DNA of 64,000 nucleotides from CAWHOW01 sp963831005 (GCA_963831005.1 CAWHOW010000015.1:232317-296316), one strand, 5' to 3'. Shown: positions 43,807 through 52,673, counted from the stretch's first letter. Numbers and translations: made by a program. The notes: a model not told the origin generated them from the sequence alone.

Positions 43807-44202
43807 ATGGAAAGGAAAGCGGGTTATATAGAACTTGAAAATCTTGAAGTATATAATATTGCAAGGAAACTTTCTTCAATAGCATGGAAAATATATGAAG
43901 CCTTGAATTGGCAGCAGAGGAAAATAATGGGTGACCAGTTTGTTGAATCTACGGATTCTGTAGGAGCTAATATAGCTGAGGGATATGGACGTTTTCATTA
44001 TCTAGATAAAATTAAGTTTTATTATAACAGCAGGGGTTCGTTTCTGGAATGTAAAAACCATTGGCTTAGCCTGCTTATGGAAAGGAAATGCATTGATATT
44101 AATCTTTATGATGAGTTCATAAAAGAGTCGGATGTCTTTTTACTAAAACTGAATAATTTTATCAGTTCGACTTACAAGGCCAAAACAAATGAAAATAAAT
44201 AA
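43807..44202 (+). CDS. Four-helix-bundle protein (23S rRNA intervening-sequence S23 family)
   Basis: It is a 131-residue helical protein: LEVYNIARKLSSIAWKIYEA, GDQFVESTDSVGANIAEGYG, FYYNSRGSFLECKNHWLSL are family marks of PF05635. Members were first seen inside insertions in Leptospira 23S rRNA and are related to Avd, the accessory protein of diversity-generating retroelements. No reverse transcriptase or rRNA is nearby. Nucleic-acid binding is suspected for the family; its role is unknown. The gene is bracketed by mutually inverted minisatellite arms. Confidence 0.88.
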   Translation: MERKAGYIELENLEVYNIARKLSSIAWKIYEALNWQQRKIMGDQFVESTDSVGANIAEGYGRFHYLDKIKFYYNSRGSFLECKNHWLSLLMERKCIDINLYDEFIKESDVFLLKLNNFISSTYKAKTNENK

Positions 44203-44225
44203 ATTAAATGTACTTATTTAGTTTT

Positions 44226-44290
44226 TAATTTCTATGAATTTCTTTTTAAAATTTCAAAGAATTTCAACCAGTTTCAATGAATTTCGTTTT
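44226..44290. repeat. Degenerate right arm, inverted relative to the 43574-43760 minisatellite
   Basis: TTTTAATTTCTATGAATTTC and AACCAGTTTCAATGAATTTC match the reverse complement of the left unit with one to three differences. Together with the left array it could form a long imperfect stem around the S23 gene. Confidence 0.5.
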
Positions 44291-44295
44291 AAATC

Positions 44296-44703
44296 ATGGA
44301 GAAGTATCCTGTAAAAGTGTTGGTTGCATTTGCTGAAGCGCTTGATGGCAAGGATAATTTTTATCAATGGCTGTTCAAGAACGGCTATCCGGAATTATCT
44401 GCTTTAGCAAGTTCGATAAAAGGTAACGAGGAGGCTTTCGATTGGCTGATGAAAAGGAATTTTAGGCAATATGCTGCCTTTAGCAATGCGGTTGACGGGG
44501 ATGAAAAGGCCTGGATATGGCTTAAAAAACACAAATTTGATTTCCTGATAAGATTAGCGGAAGCGAGCGTTGATAAAAAGGATGCGATGTCGTGGCTGAT
44601 AAAGAACCAGTTGCAGGTGTTTGCAGTTATTGCCAAGCGAATAAAAGCCATAAAAGACCAACTGGGTTTTGATTACGAAGACTACCATAAAATACATTTC
44701 TGA
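44296..44703 (+). CDS. Small helical WL-repeat protein, 135 aa
   Basis: It is built of four repeats of about 33 residues with the pattern LA.A..GDE.A..WL.K..F: NFYQWLFKNGYPELSALASS, EAFDWLMKRNFRQYAAFSNA, KAWIWLKKHKFDFLIRLAEA, DAMSWLIKNQLQVFAVIAKR. The end DYEDYHKIHF is distinct. It is soluble, all-helical, with no enzymatic residues. I recall similar short proteins in Bacteroidota, without known function. Confidence 0.7.
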   Translation: MEKYPVKVLVAFAEALDGKDNFYQWLFKNGYPELSALASSIKGNEEAFDWLMKRNFRQYAAFSNAVDGDEKAWIWLKKHKFDFLIRLAEASVDKKDAMSWLIKNQLQVFAVIAKRIKAIKDQLGFDYEDYHKIHF

Positions 44704-44814
44704 TTAGTTTAGGTATTTGTTACCCGCCTTACCTAACTCTGTTAGATGCAGCTTTCCTTTGTTAATGAAGCAACTTATCATGCTAAATAAGTAATTTCTC
44801 TTCTTAATAAAGGG

Positions 44815-45310
44815 AGTTTTCTTTCTGAAAAAGTGAGTGTCTTTCGTGAGAAAGTGTGTTTCTCTCGTGAGAAAGTGAGTTTTTCTTGTAAAGAAAGTGA
44901 GTTTCTCTCGTAAGAAAGCGAGTTATTCTCGTGAAAAAGGAGTTTCTCTCGTAAGAATGTGACTTTCTTTTGTGAAAAAGTTTGTTTTTCTTGTGAGACA
45001 GCAAGTTTCTCTTGAAAGACAGTGAGTTTTTCTGCTAATGAAGTGACTTTCTTTGCTAATACAGTGATTTTCCTTGCCAATGCAGTGACTTTTTTTGTTA
45101 ATGAAGTGACTTTCTTTGTTAATGAAGTGACTTTCTTTGTTAATGCAGTGACTTTCTTTGTTAATGAAATGACTTCTCTTGCTAAAGAAGTGACTTTCTT
45201 TGTTAATGAAACGACTTCCCTTGCTAATGAAGTGCTTTTCTTTGTTAATGAAGTAACTTTCTTTATTAATGAAGCGACTTTTCTTGCATTAGAAGTGATA
45301 TTGCTTGCAA
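44815..45310. repeat. 21-bp tandem array, over 20 diverged copies in two sub-families
   Basis: The right half (about 45030-45310) has a unit close to GAAGTGACTTTCTTTGTTAAT; the left half (about 44815-45020) a unit like GAAAGTGAGTTTCTCTCGTAA. The period stays 21 bp except for a few small indels in the left half that break any plus-strand frame there. A minus-strand frame (44778-45080) is open over the left half and a plus-strand frame (45022-45402) over the right half. Confidence 0.8.
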
Positions 45311-45402
45311 TTGCAGTAACTTTGATTGATATTACTCGCCTAATTGTTGGGGGAAATGGGGGAAGAAAAGGGATTATTTTAATACCTTTGCCTTTATGTT
45401 AA
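45022..45402 (+). CDS. Possible heptapeptide-repeat protein, 126 aa
   Basis: GTG at 45022 starts a frame repeating NEVTFFV about 13 times, then a non-repetitive tail (ITRLIVGGNGGRKGIILIPL). Unlike the array itself, the tail stays open for 30 codons beyond the repeats. No signal peptide or ribosome site is clear. The same 21-bp periodicity seen elsewhere in this window keeps frames open by chance, so it may be non-coding. Confidence 0.25.
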   Translation: MSFSANEVTFFANTVIFLANAVTFFVNEVTFFVNEVTFFVNAVTFFVNEMTSLAKEVTFFVNETTSLANEVLFFVNEVTFFINEATFLALEVILLAIAVTLIDITRLIVGGNGGRKGIILIPLPLC

Positions 45403-45464
45403 TAAGGAGTAACAGAAAATCCTTAAAGAGTAGGTGAAATAAATAAATTTAAAGAAAATAAAAA

Positions 45465-46214
45465 ATGGGACTAAGCTCAAACTCAATTATTCACTTTACA
45501 AATACTAAAGAAAAACTAAGAGGTATTTTAACAGAAAATTTTAAAATTAAATATTGTCTGGAGGAAATTGTTTTCATAGAAGGAAGGTTTGTAAAATATG
45601 CAACACCAATGGTCAGCTTTTGCGATATTCCTTTTTCAGAAGTAAAGAATCATATTTCAAACTATGGTCCATATGGAATAGGTTTAACGAAAGCGTGGGC
45701 AGAAAGAAATGGATTAAATCCAGTTCTCTACTTAGATAAAAAATCATCATTGGCTCAAAGTTATTGGGCAATTTATAATAAGTATATAATACAAACAGAA
45801 AAATCATTGAATGAAATGGATGAAGAACAAAATTCATTAATAAATTTAATGCGATATATGAAAAATTATCAAAATGAATTAGTAAGAGCTGGAAAAGTAA
45901 CGAAAGATTATAGGTTTTCTGATGAAAGAGAATGGAGATATGTGCCTCCTTTTTCGAAAGATTATTTAATGGTTCTAAGAGGAGATGCATATGATACAGA
46001 AGAAAAAAAAGTAGTAGAAAACGATAAACTAAAAAATTTGAGACTCGAATTTGAACCTGATGATATTAAATATATTATAATCGAAAAAGACAGTGAAATT
46101 TCCGAATTTGTTGATTTACTTCGTACATCAAAAGGTAAAAAGTATTCCCTTTCTGATGTAGAGCGACTTATGACAAGATTGATGACAACTGAACAAATTG
46201 TTACTGACTTTTAA
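45465..46214 (+). CDS. AbiGi-like abortive-infection family protein
   Basis: It is 249 residues with the marks I associate with PF10899 (AbiGi, putative antitoxin of the lactococcal AbiG phage-resistance system): IIHFTNTKEKLRGILTENFK (8-27), TPMVSFCDIP (47-56), YGPYGIGLTKAW (67-78), NPVLY (85-89), and DEREWRYVPP. In AbiG the partner AbiGii is the presumed toxin; no AbiGii-like gene is next door. A PIN-domain protein starts 140 nt later on the same strand. A defence or toxin-antitoxin role is inferred from family and company only. Confidence 0.75.
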   Translation: MGLSSNSIIHFTNTKEKLRGILTENFKIKYCLEEIVFIEGRFVKYATPMVSFCDIPFSEVKNHISNYGPYGIGLTKAWAERNGLNPVLYLDKKSSLAQSYWAIYNKYIIQTEKSLNEMDEEQNSLINLMRYMKNYQNELVRAGKVTKDYRFSDEREWRYVPPFSKDYLMVLRGDAYDTEEKKVVENDKLKNLRLEFEPDDIKYIIIEKDSEISEFVDLLRTSKGKKYSLSDVERLMTRLMTTEQIVTDF

Positions 46215-46354
46215 TATGACACAACTTCAGTTTATACTTATGGATGTTTATTATTTTGTGCTATTTCTCCGTGATCCTTCCTGCCACAAGAAGCTTAAAA
46301 TAAAGTGAAGCAATAAACAAGTTAGAGATAATTTTATAAAATAATCAAAATATT

Positions 46355-47422
46355 ATGAAACAGGTACTCTTTATTGATGCAAATATTTATTTGAGATTTT
46401 ACGATAGCAATTCAAAAGAATTTAAAAAGCTCTTGAAATCAATTGAAGAAGTTAAAGATAATATTTTTATTACAAGACAAATTCAAAATGAAGTTGCTAG
46501 AAATAAACTTGATGTTTTCGTTACTTCATTTATCGGCTATGAAAAACAGTTTGGACTAAATAAAATATCTTTACCTGAACATTTAGAAGCAACAACAGAT
46601 AAAGAACTTAAAGATTGGAATACTGCTACTATAAAGCTTGTCGAACAAACGAATGAACAAAAGAAAAAATTAAAAGAGATTACCGAAAAATTAATAGAAA
46701 ATATTACGAGCAATACAGACGAAGTCTCTCAAACACTTATTAAAATTTTCAATACTTCTCGATTACCAAATGTTGAACAGACAGATAAAGCAAGAAAACG
46801 AAAAGAAATAGGAAATCCTCCTGGAAAAAACAATGACCCTCTTGGTGACCAAATATCTTGGGAACAATTATTAGACAATGTAAATTCAATTGAAGAATTA
46901 TGGATAATTTCAAATGACAGTGATTATATTTTTGAATTTGGTAAAAAATGCTATCTTAATTCTTTTCTTATTGATGAGTTGAAGCAGAAAAATAATAATA
47001 TTAAAATTTATTGCTTTAATACTCTCTCGGAGGGTTTTACATCATTCAATAAGTCAAAAAAGATTTCTACATTACCGACAGAAAAAGAATTAACAGAAAT
47101 TACTACAGAAGAGAAAAAATCAAATCAAGTACGGAATATTATTTCTAGCATAACTGGCACAACAGGCACCACACAGGCACCAGGTTCATTCGGACTAATA
47201 GGTGCGAAAGGAGCACAAGGGTTAAGCGGCTATTATGGATATAGTGGTTTACATGATGTACAAGGAGCACAAGGAATAAGTGGGTATTCCGGCTTTTTAT
47301 TTAATGGAAAAATTTGTGAGAATTGCAAACAGGTATATTCTATTAATAAATTTAAAAACAATGATGGCACTAATTCTATTTGGTGTCAAGAATGCCGAGA
47401 TGAAATGGGCGATATAAGTTGA
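46355..47422 (+). CDS. PIN-domain protein with collagen-like repeats and C-terminal zinc ribbon
   Basis: Residues 1-225 form a PIN-like nuclease domain: VLFIDANIYLRF (D8), RQIQNEVARN (E46), KNNDPLGDQISW (D161/D165) and WIISNDSDYIF (D188/D190), a complete acidic set like the PIN_4/DUF4935 group. A helical insertion with KKKLKEITEKLIENI lies inside. Residues 265-315 are a Gly-rich collagen-like run (GTTGTT..., GLIGAKGAQGLSGYYGYSG, GAQGISGYSG). Residues 320-348 hold CENC and CQEC, a probable zinc ribbon (C321, C324, C344, C347). Metal-dependent RNA cleavage is the family expectation. The combination with a collagen-like linker in a cytoplasmic protein is unusual, as there is no signal peptide. 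Confidence 0.75.
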   Translation: MKQVLFIDANIYLRFYDSNSKEFKKLLKSIEEVKDNIFITRQIQNEVARNKLDVFVTSFIGYEKQFGLNKISLPEHLEATTDKELKDWNTATIKLVEQTNEQKKKLKEITEKLIENITSNTDEVSQTLIKIFNTSRLPNVEQTDKARKRKEIGNPPGKNNDPLGDQISWEQLLDNVNSIEELWIISNDSDYIFEFGKKCYLNSFLIDELKQKNNNIKIYCFNTLSEGFTSFNKSKKISTLPTEKELTEITTEEKKSNQVRNIISSITGTTGTTQAPGSFGLIGAKGAQGLSGYYGYSGLHDVQGAQGISGYSGFLFNGKICENCKQVYSINKFKNNDGTNSIWCQECRDEMGDIS

Positions 47423-47546
47423 TATTAGACTGACTATCTAAATAAACATTTTATTTCTCTGTGAACTTCATGTCTACTCCGTGACCTTTGTGGTTAGCTT
47501 CTATTCAAGAATAACTAACTGCCTGCTGCTGATTCCTGCCTACTTC

Positions 47547-49691
47547 TTACTTCAAATAATCATTAAAGTAATTCTCAATTTTATGAAGCAGGTGAACCCT
47601 GTCCTTGCCGCGAACATTGTGCTCGTGTTCGGGATAAACAAAGTAATCGAGCTGCTTGCCTTCGTCAACGCATTTCTTTACAAACATGAGGGAGTGCTGC
47701 CAGACAACGGTGTTATCAACAGTTCCGTGGATGATCAATAGTTTGCCTTTAAGGTTCTTTATATAATTGAGAAGATTGGCATTGTCGAAACCTTCGGGGT
47801 TTTCTTCGGAGGTGCGCATGTAACGCTCGCCATACATAATTTCGTAATATTTCCAGTCGATAACAGGACCGCCGGCAACAGCCACTTTGAAAACATCGGA
47901 ATGTTTAAGCAGCATGGAAATGGTCATGAAACCGCCATAGCTCCAGCCATGAACGCCAATACGGGCAGTATCGACAAAAGATTGCTTCTTTAAATAATCA
48001 ATGCCCAGCATCTGGTCGTCGACTTCTAGGGTACCAAGATTTTTAAAGATGGCCTGTTCGAAAGCAAGCCCGCGGTTTGCAGTGCCATGATTATCGAGGG
48101 TGAAAACAACATAGCCTTTGGTGGCAAGGTAATTAAGGAACAAACCCGCGCCATTGAGCCATGTATCGGTAATAAGCTGTTCGTGGGGACCGCCATACAC
48201 ATAAACAATAACGGGATATTTCTTCTTGGGATCGAAGTCGGTTGGCTTGATGAGACGGCAATAGAGGTCGGAGCCGTCCTTAGCTTTAATGGTGAAGACG
48301 GAGGTTTCGGGCATTTTATATTCTTTCAGCGTATTGTTGTTCTTCTGCAACACCTGTAAAAGCTTGGCATTGGTTGTTACAAGATCGTATTCACCGGAAA
48401 TATCGGAGCTGGAATAATTATCGAGAACATACTTGCCATCCTTGCTTACCAGTGCAATGTGGGTTCCTTTGGCAATGGAAATCTTAGTGATATTGCCTGA
48501 TTTGATGTCAACAGAATAAATATCCTTGTCCAAAGGACTTACGGCAGTGGAGGTGTAAAACACTTTGGTATCCTTATTATCGGTTCCGAGAAGTTCGGTA
48601 ACCACCCAATTTCCTTTAGTAAGCTGTTTGATGAGTTTGCCGCTGATATCATAAAGGTACAAATGGTTGTAGCCATCCTTCTGACTTTGATAAATGAATT
48701 CATCGGGCTTGGTTTTAAGAAAATAAAGAGGGTTCAATGGCTCCACATATTTATCGTTATCTTCTTCAAAAATGGTTTTGATAAAATCGCCGGTGGAAGC
48801 ATCATACTGATTAAGCTTCATGTGGTTTTGACTGCGGTTGAGCACCTGAATAAAGATATATTTTTCGTCAGGACTCCAGGTAATATTTGTAAGGTATTGC
48901 TCGACGGGTTCACCAGTGTTAAGGAATATTTTCTTCTGAGTAATGGGATTGTAAACATCGAGGGTTACATGATGGCTTTTCATTCCATTCATGGGATATT
49001 TAATCAGTTCCTCTTCGGCAATGCGATTGCTTACATTAGCAATATGCACAAGGGGATAATCGGTAACCATGGTTTGATCCATCCTGTAGAATGCAAGCAG
49101 ATCGCCTTTAGGTGACCAGAATGTTCCTTTGGTAATACCGAATTCTTCGCGATGAACGGATTTGCCATTGACAATGTTTTTATTTGTATCAGAAGTAACA
49201 GCGTATTCCTTGCCTTTTACAGAGACATACAAATTGTTTTTCACCGTATATGCTGCATATAAAGTGTTTTCTGCAATATCAGTATTATCGGCTTTTTCGT
49301 TGGTAGTGTTAACAGAATGAACAGATTTAGAAGCCACATTGTAAACATAAATCTTGTCATTCTCGTTGAAGTAAAATGAATTCTCATCTATCCATGTTAT
49401 TTCGGGGAAAGCATTTAAATCTGCATCACCAATCTTTTTAACGGCATCACTAAGCTGAGAAAGATTAATAAGAGTATCACGTTTTTCGTTAACCACATTG
49501 CCTTTTATAAGCATCTTCAGACTAACATAGGAATAGTTATCACTTGATGCAATCCACTGCAATTGATCCATACTCTTTGGATACAAGGCTCTGTTTGTAA
49601 AAGCATCTTCAATGGTGAGTACTTTGGTTTGAGAAAAACTTTTTACAACAATAAAAAGAAATACCAACACAAAAATTTTTCCTGTTCTCAT
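47547..49691 (-). CDS. Secreted S9B peptidase, dipeptidyl peptidase IV-like
   Basis: The signal peptide (MRTGKIFVLVFLFIVVKSFS) precedes a DPP-IV-type beta-propeller (residues about 30-470) and an alpha/beta hydrolase domain. The triad is S584 (HGWSYGGF), D659 (GTVDNTV) and H691 (YPEHEHNV; H689 is adjacent). At 714 residues it fits periplasmic Bacteroidota S9B enzymes that remove N-terminal dipeptides, often X-Pro. No T9SS domain, so it is probably periplasmic. It may complete the degradation begun by the exported C25 and S8 proteases. Confidence 0.93.
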   Translation of the reverse strand: MRTGKIFVLVFLFIVVKSFSQTKVLTIEDAFTNRALYPKSMDQLQWIASSDNYSYVSLKMLIKGNVVNEKRDTLINLSQLSDAVKKIGDADLNAFPEITWIDENSFYFNENDKIYVYNVASKSVHSVNTTNEKADNTDIAENTLYAAYTVKNNLYVSVKGKEYAVTSDTNKNIVNGKSVHREEFGITKGTFWSPKGDLLAFYRMDQTMVTDYPLVHIANVSNRIAEEELIKYPMNGMKSHHVTLDVYNPITQKKIFLNTGEPVEQYLTNITWSPDEKYIFIQVLNRSQNHMKLNQYDASTGDFIKTIFEEDNDKYVEPLNPLYFLKTKPDEFIYQSQKDGYNHLYLYDISGKLIKQLTKGNWVVTELLGTDNKDTKVFYTSTAVSPLDKDIYSVDIKSGNITKISIAKGTHIALVSKDGKYVLDNYSSSDISGEYDLVTTNAKLLQVLQKNNNTLKEYKMPETSVFTIKAKDGSDLYCRLIKPTDFDPKKKYPVIVYVYGGPHEQLITDTWLNGAGLFLNYLATKGYVVFTLDNHGTANRGLAFEQAIFKNLGTLEVDDQMLGIDYLKKQSFVDTARIGVHGWSYGGFMTISMLLKHSDVFKVAVAGGPVIDWKYYEIMYGERYMRTSEENPEGFDNANLLNYIKNLKGKLLIIHGTVDNTVVWQHSLMFVKKCVDEGKQLDYFVYPEHEHNVRGKDRVHLLHKIENYFNDYLK

Positions 49692-49718
49692 GAGATTATT
49701 ATTAAAAGATTAAACAAA

Positions 49719-50456
49719 TTATAATAGATGAACTGCGTCTGCAATGTTTTCAATCAGCCTGACATTTTCTTCAATAGCATTACCAACGACAACCACATCG
49801 GCGCCTGCACTGCACAAATCGTGTGCTTTTGCAGGGGTGCGAATTCCACCGCCAACAATAAGAGGAATTGAAATATTTTGTTTCACTTTAGCAATCATAT
49901 TTTCGGTAAGCGTTAAAATGGCGCCACTGCCAGCATCCATATAGATCAGTTTCAGTCCAAGCATTTCTCCGGCCATGGCAGTGCAAACAGCAATATCGTC
50001 CTTATCAGATGGTATGGGTGTAGAGTTACTCATATATAATGCGGCTGTTGGTTTACCACTTTCAATAAGCATATAACCGGTAGAAATTACTTCCAGTTTA
50101 CTGGCTTTTAGGTAAGGAGCGGCAATAACATGTTTGCCAATAAGCATTTCAGCGTTTCTTCCTGAAATCAGCGAAAGCAAAAGCAAAGCATCTGCATTCT
50201 TATTTATCTGCATGGTATTTCCCGGAAATAATACAACAGGGACATTACACTTTTCCTTTATCGTTTTGATAGTGATCTCAAGATTATCATCGGTAAGCAG
50301 GCTGCCTCCTACAAAAAAGAAATCTACAACATTGTTTGAAGCAAGTTCAATGATATTTAAAAGCTGCGTTTGTTTTGTTTTGTCAGGATCAATAAGGACA
50401 GCGAACTTTTTTGTCTTCTTTCCTTTTTTACCGCAAATGGTTTGATAGATGTTCAT
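49719..50456 (-). CDS. Geranylgeranylglyceryl phosphate synthase family protein (PcrB/GGGPS)
   Basis: A TIM-barrel prenyltransferase joining a polyprenyl diphosphate to glycerol 1-phosphate. The start at 50456 gives MNIYQTICGKKGKKTKKFAV; 8 upstream residues are unlikely. Motifs: AVLIDPDKT, FVGGSLLTD, VVLFPGNTMQI, YMDAGSGA, and VGGGIRTPAKA with VVVGNAIEE at the end. Bacteroidota are known to carry group II GGGPS; the final lipid is not known. It lies 27 nt upstream of the peptidase start and 45 nt after the PPTase on the same strand. Confidence 0.92.
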   Translation of the reverse strand: MNIYQTICGKKGKKTKKFAVLIDPDKTKQTQLLNIIELASNNVVDFFFVGGSLLTDDNLEITIKTIKEKCNVPVVLFPGNTMQINKNADALLLLSLISGRNAEMLIGKHVIAAPYLKASKLEVISTGYMLIESGKPTAALYMSNSTPIPSDKDDIAVCTAMAGEMLGLKLIYMDAGSGAILTLTENMIAKVKQNISIPLIVGGGIRTPAKAHDLCSAGADVVVVGNAIEENVRLIENIADAVHLL

Positions 50457-50501
50457 GGTGTTTTTTCTTTCGTGTAGCATTACAAATTTAAATGGATTTT
50501 A

Positions 50502-51140
50502 TCAATCCAAAGTATATACCAGCATATAATCCTGTATCTTTTCATAATGAAGATTGAATTTCTGTTTAAACTCATCGGTGCTGATAGTTCCTGTTATATC
50601 ACCATTTCCACAATAAACGAAAGGATCAAGCAGGATGTTTTCAATAAACAATAGATTTCTTTTTCCGTAAAGCTTATACAATGCTTCTTTAGCGCCCCAG
50701 CATACATAAAGGGAATCAATATCATTGGCAGGAGAAATATTCTTTATTTCTTCCTCCGAAAGAAACTTATGCACGATCTTATGAATCTTGGGATGCACTT
50801 TTTCTATATCAACTCCAACCAGTGAATTTTTATTTATAATGGCTGCGGAAAATTTACCGGCATGAGAAACGGAAAGATGGTGTGATTTGAATTGCAGATA
50901 GGGTTTCCCGACTTCATCATAATTTACATGCGAATATTCTTCGGGTGTTACCAATTCTCTGAGAAGGTTCCTGTAACTCAACCAATGCTGCTTTCTTAAA
51001 TCCGTGCTAAAACCTTTATACAATTCATTTTCCTCGTCATTAAGATGAACATTTGAAAACAATACATCAACGGTTTCGGTAATTTCCCATAAACCAACAC
51101 TAGCGTTTTCACCAATATTCCTTTTCAGAATGATTCCCAT
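50502..51140 (-). CDS. 4'-phosphopantetheinyl transferase superfamily protein
   Basis: It moves phosphopantetheine from CoA to carrier proteins. The Sfp-type signature is GVDIEKVHP (D111, E113) with WGAKEALYKLYG (148-159), and LSVSHAGKF before it. At 212 residues it is in the Sfp/AcpT-like group in place of the short AcpS. Carrier targets (fatty acid, or a polyketide/NRPS carrier) are not visible nearby. Confidence 0.88.
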   Translation of the reverse strand: MGIILKRNIGENASVGLWEITETVDVLFSNVHLNDEENELYKGFSTDLRKQHWLSYRNLLRELVTPEEYSHVNYDEVGKPYLQFKSHHLSVSHAGKFSAAIINKNSLVGVDIEKVHPKIHKIVHKFLSEEEIKNISPANDIDSLYVCWGAKEALYKLYGKRNLLFIENILLDPFVYCGNGDITGTISTDEFKQKFNLHYEKIQDYMLVYTLD

Positions 51141-51246
51141 TGATAATAATTGTAAAGCAAAGATACTATTTCATAAATTATCAATATGAATCAAAAATAT
51201 ATTAAAGAATAAACTGCTAAAAAACGTACTTTCGCATTTTAATTAA

Positions 51247-51319
51247 GGGGAATTAGCTCAGTTGGTAGAGCATTTGACTCGCAGTCAAAGGGTCAACGGT
51301 TCGAATCCGTTATTCTCCA
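51247..51319 (+). tRNA. tRNA-Ala (anticodon CGC)
   Basis: A full cloverleaf of 73 nt: acceptor GGGGAAT/ATTCTCC with the G3-U70 wobble pair that identifies alanine tRNAs, D arm GCTC/GAGC, anticodon stem TTTGA/TCAAA with loop CTCGCAG (CGC), T arm AACGG/CCGTT around TTCGAAT, discriminator A. CCA is not encoded. It reads GCG. It stands alone between the PPTase and the GH5-like gene. Confidence 0.95.
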
Positions 51320-51357
51320 CAGATATTAATAACTAAATTTTCACTAAACAATTTTCA

Positions 51358-52659
51358 ATGAAAAAACTATTCATCTTATTTTTTGCTTTAACGGCAGTAG
51401 CTTATTTAAATGCTCAAACGACAGATTATATCCATACATCCGGCGGTTCAATTTTGGGTCCTTGCGGAGATACCTTGTTGCTAAGAGGTATAAATTATGC
51501 ACCTTATGATTGGGGCTATGACAATTCCGCTTTAGAGACCGATCAGGTTGCACTTGCCGGCGCAAATGTGGTAAGGATGTCGTGGTATTTTAATAATGGA
51601 GATGCATCTACAAATGATGTTTACAAAAACTACAAAGCACTTGACAGCGCTGTAAGCAAATGTGTTGAGAATAAAATGATCGCTATTATTGAAATACATG
51701 ATTACACTTGTTCTGATGATACTGCAGCATTACTAAGTCTGAATACCTGGTGGACACAGGACAGCGTATTTACTGATGTTCTTTTGAAGTATAAAGAAAG
51801 TGTTATTGTTAACTATGCAAACGAGGCTTTGGATTATGACTGGACTTCTGACCCAACTGCAGCGCTGGCTACGTATCAAAATACCTATGAACACATCATC
51901 ACGGCATTAAGAACTGTTAGCGGTTTTAATTTTCCTATCATGATTGATGCACCCGATTGCGGCACAAACTCAGATGCTTTTGTTACTTCAAATATGGCAA
52001 AGAATCTTATTCAGTTCGATCCTCTGCATAACCTTATTTTCAGCGCTCATGCATATTGGTATGCTTTTGCAAGTAACGATTCGGCCACTATGGCTTCAAA
52101 GGTTAATGCAGTGATTTCCCAAAATATTCCTTTGGTGCTGGGTGAAGTTGCCAATTTACAGGATGATGCCTCTCCCTGCGAATATACCCTGAATTATAAA
52201 TCCCTTTTAAATTATTGTCAGATTAACAAGGTTGGCTGGATAGCATGGAGCTGGGACAATGATAATTGCTCTGATCGCCAGATATCTTCTACCGGGAACT
52301 TCAGCAACCTTACTGCTTATGGTAACGATATAGTGCATAATTCCAATTATGGGCTGCTGACAGTTAATGCTCCTAAAAGTCAGTATTTACTTAATGGTTG
52401 CGGTACTATGGTAATTAACAGAGTTAAAGCAGGAATTGACATTGCTCTTTTTCCAAATCCTGCTACTGATAATCTTACCATAGAAGTCCCTGTTAAGGCA
52501 ACCGTTTGTATATTAAACATACAGGGACAGCTAATTGATAGCTTTGTCTCAACCGAAAGAAGAACAGATATTGATGTAAGTTCATTCTCTGGTGGCGTTT
52601 ACGTGGTTGAAGTCAAAACTGAAAGTGGAGTGGGAGTGGAGAAGTTTGTGAAGCAATAA
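51358..52659 (+). CDS. Secreted GH5-like glycoside hydrolase with T9SS domain
   Basis: Signal peptide MKKLFILFFALTAVAYLNAQ. A TIM-barrel like GH5 cellulases/mannanases: LLRGINYAPYDWGYDN, the acid/base E156 in NYANEALD and the nucleophile E263 in LVLGEVAN, then WIAWSWDN. A T9SS type A domain ends it (LFPNPATDNLTIEVPVKATV ... VEKFVKQ). It should cut a beta-linked glucan or mannan outside the cell; the polymer cannot be named. It is the sole polysaccharidase in the window. Confidence 0.88.
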   Translation: MKKLFILFFALTAVAYLNAQTTDYIHTSGGSILGPCGDTLLLRGINYAPYDWGYDNSALETDQVALAGANVVRMSWYFNNGDASTNDVYKNYKALDSAVSKCVENKMIAIIEIHDYTCSDDTAALLSLNTWWTQDSVFTDVLLKYKESVIVNYANEALDYDWTSDPTAALATYQNTYEHIITALRTVSGFNFPIMIDAPDCGTNSDAFVTSNMAKNLIQFDPLHNLIFSAHAYWYAFASNDSATMASKVNAVISQNIPLVLGEVANLQDDASPCEYTLNYKSLLNYCQINKVGWIAWSWDNDNCSDRQISSTGNFSNLTAYGNDIVHNSNYGLLTVNAPKSQYLLNGCGTMVINRVKAGIDIALFPNPATDNLTIEVPVKATVCILNIQGQLIDSFVSTERRTDIDVSSFSGGVYVVEVKTESGVGVEKFVKQ

Positions 52660-52673
52660 GGAGTTGCTGTGCA

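Noticed and set aside
44778..45080. Minus-strand 100-aa ORF with EKLTFSREK repeats
   Set aside because: Coiled-coil-like composition arises from the array; no tail or start outside the repeats supports it as a gene.
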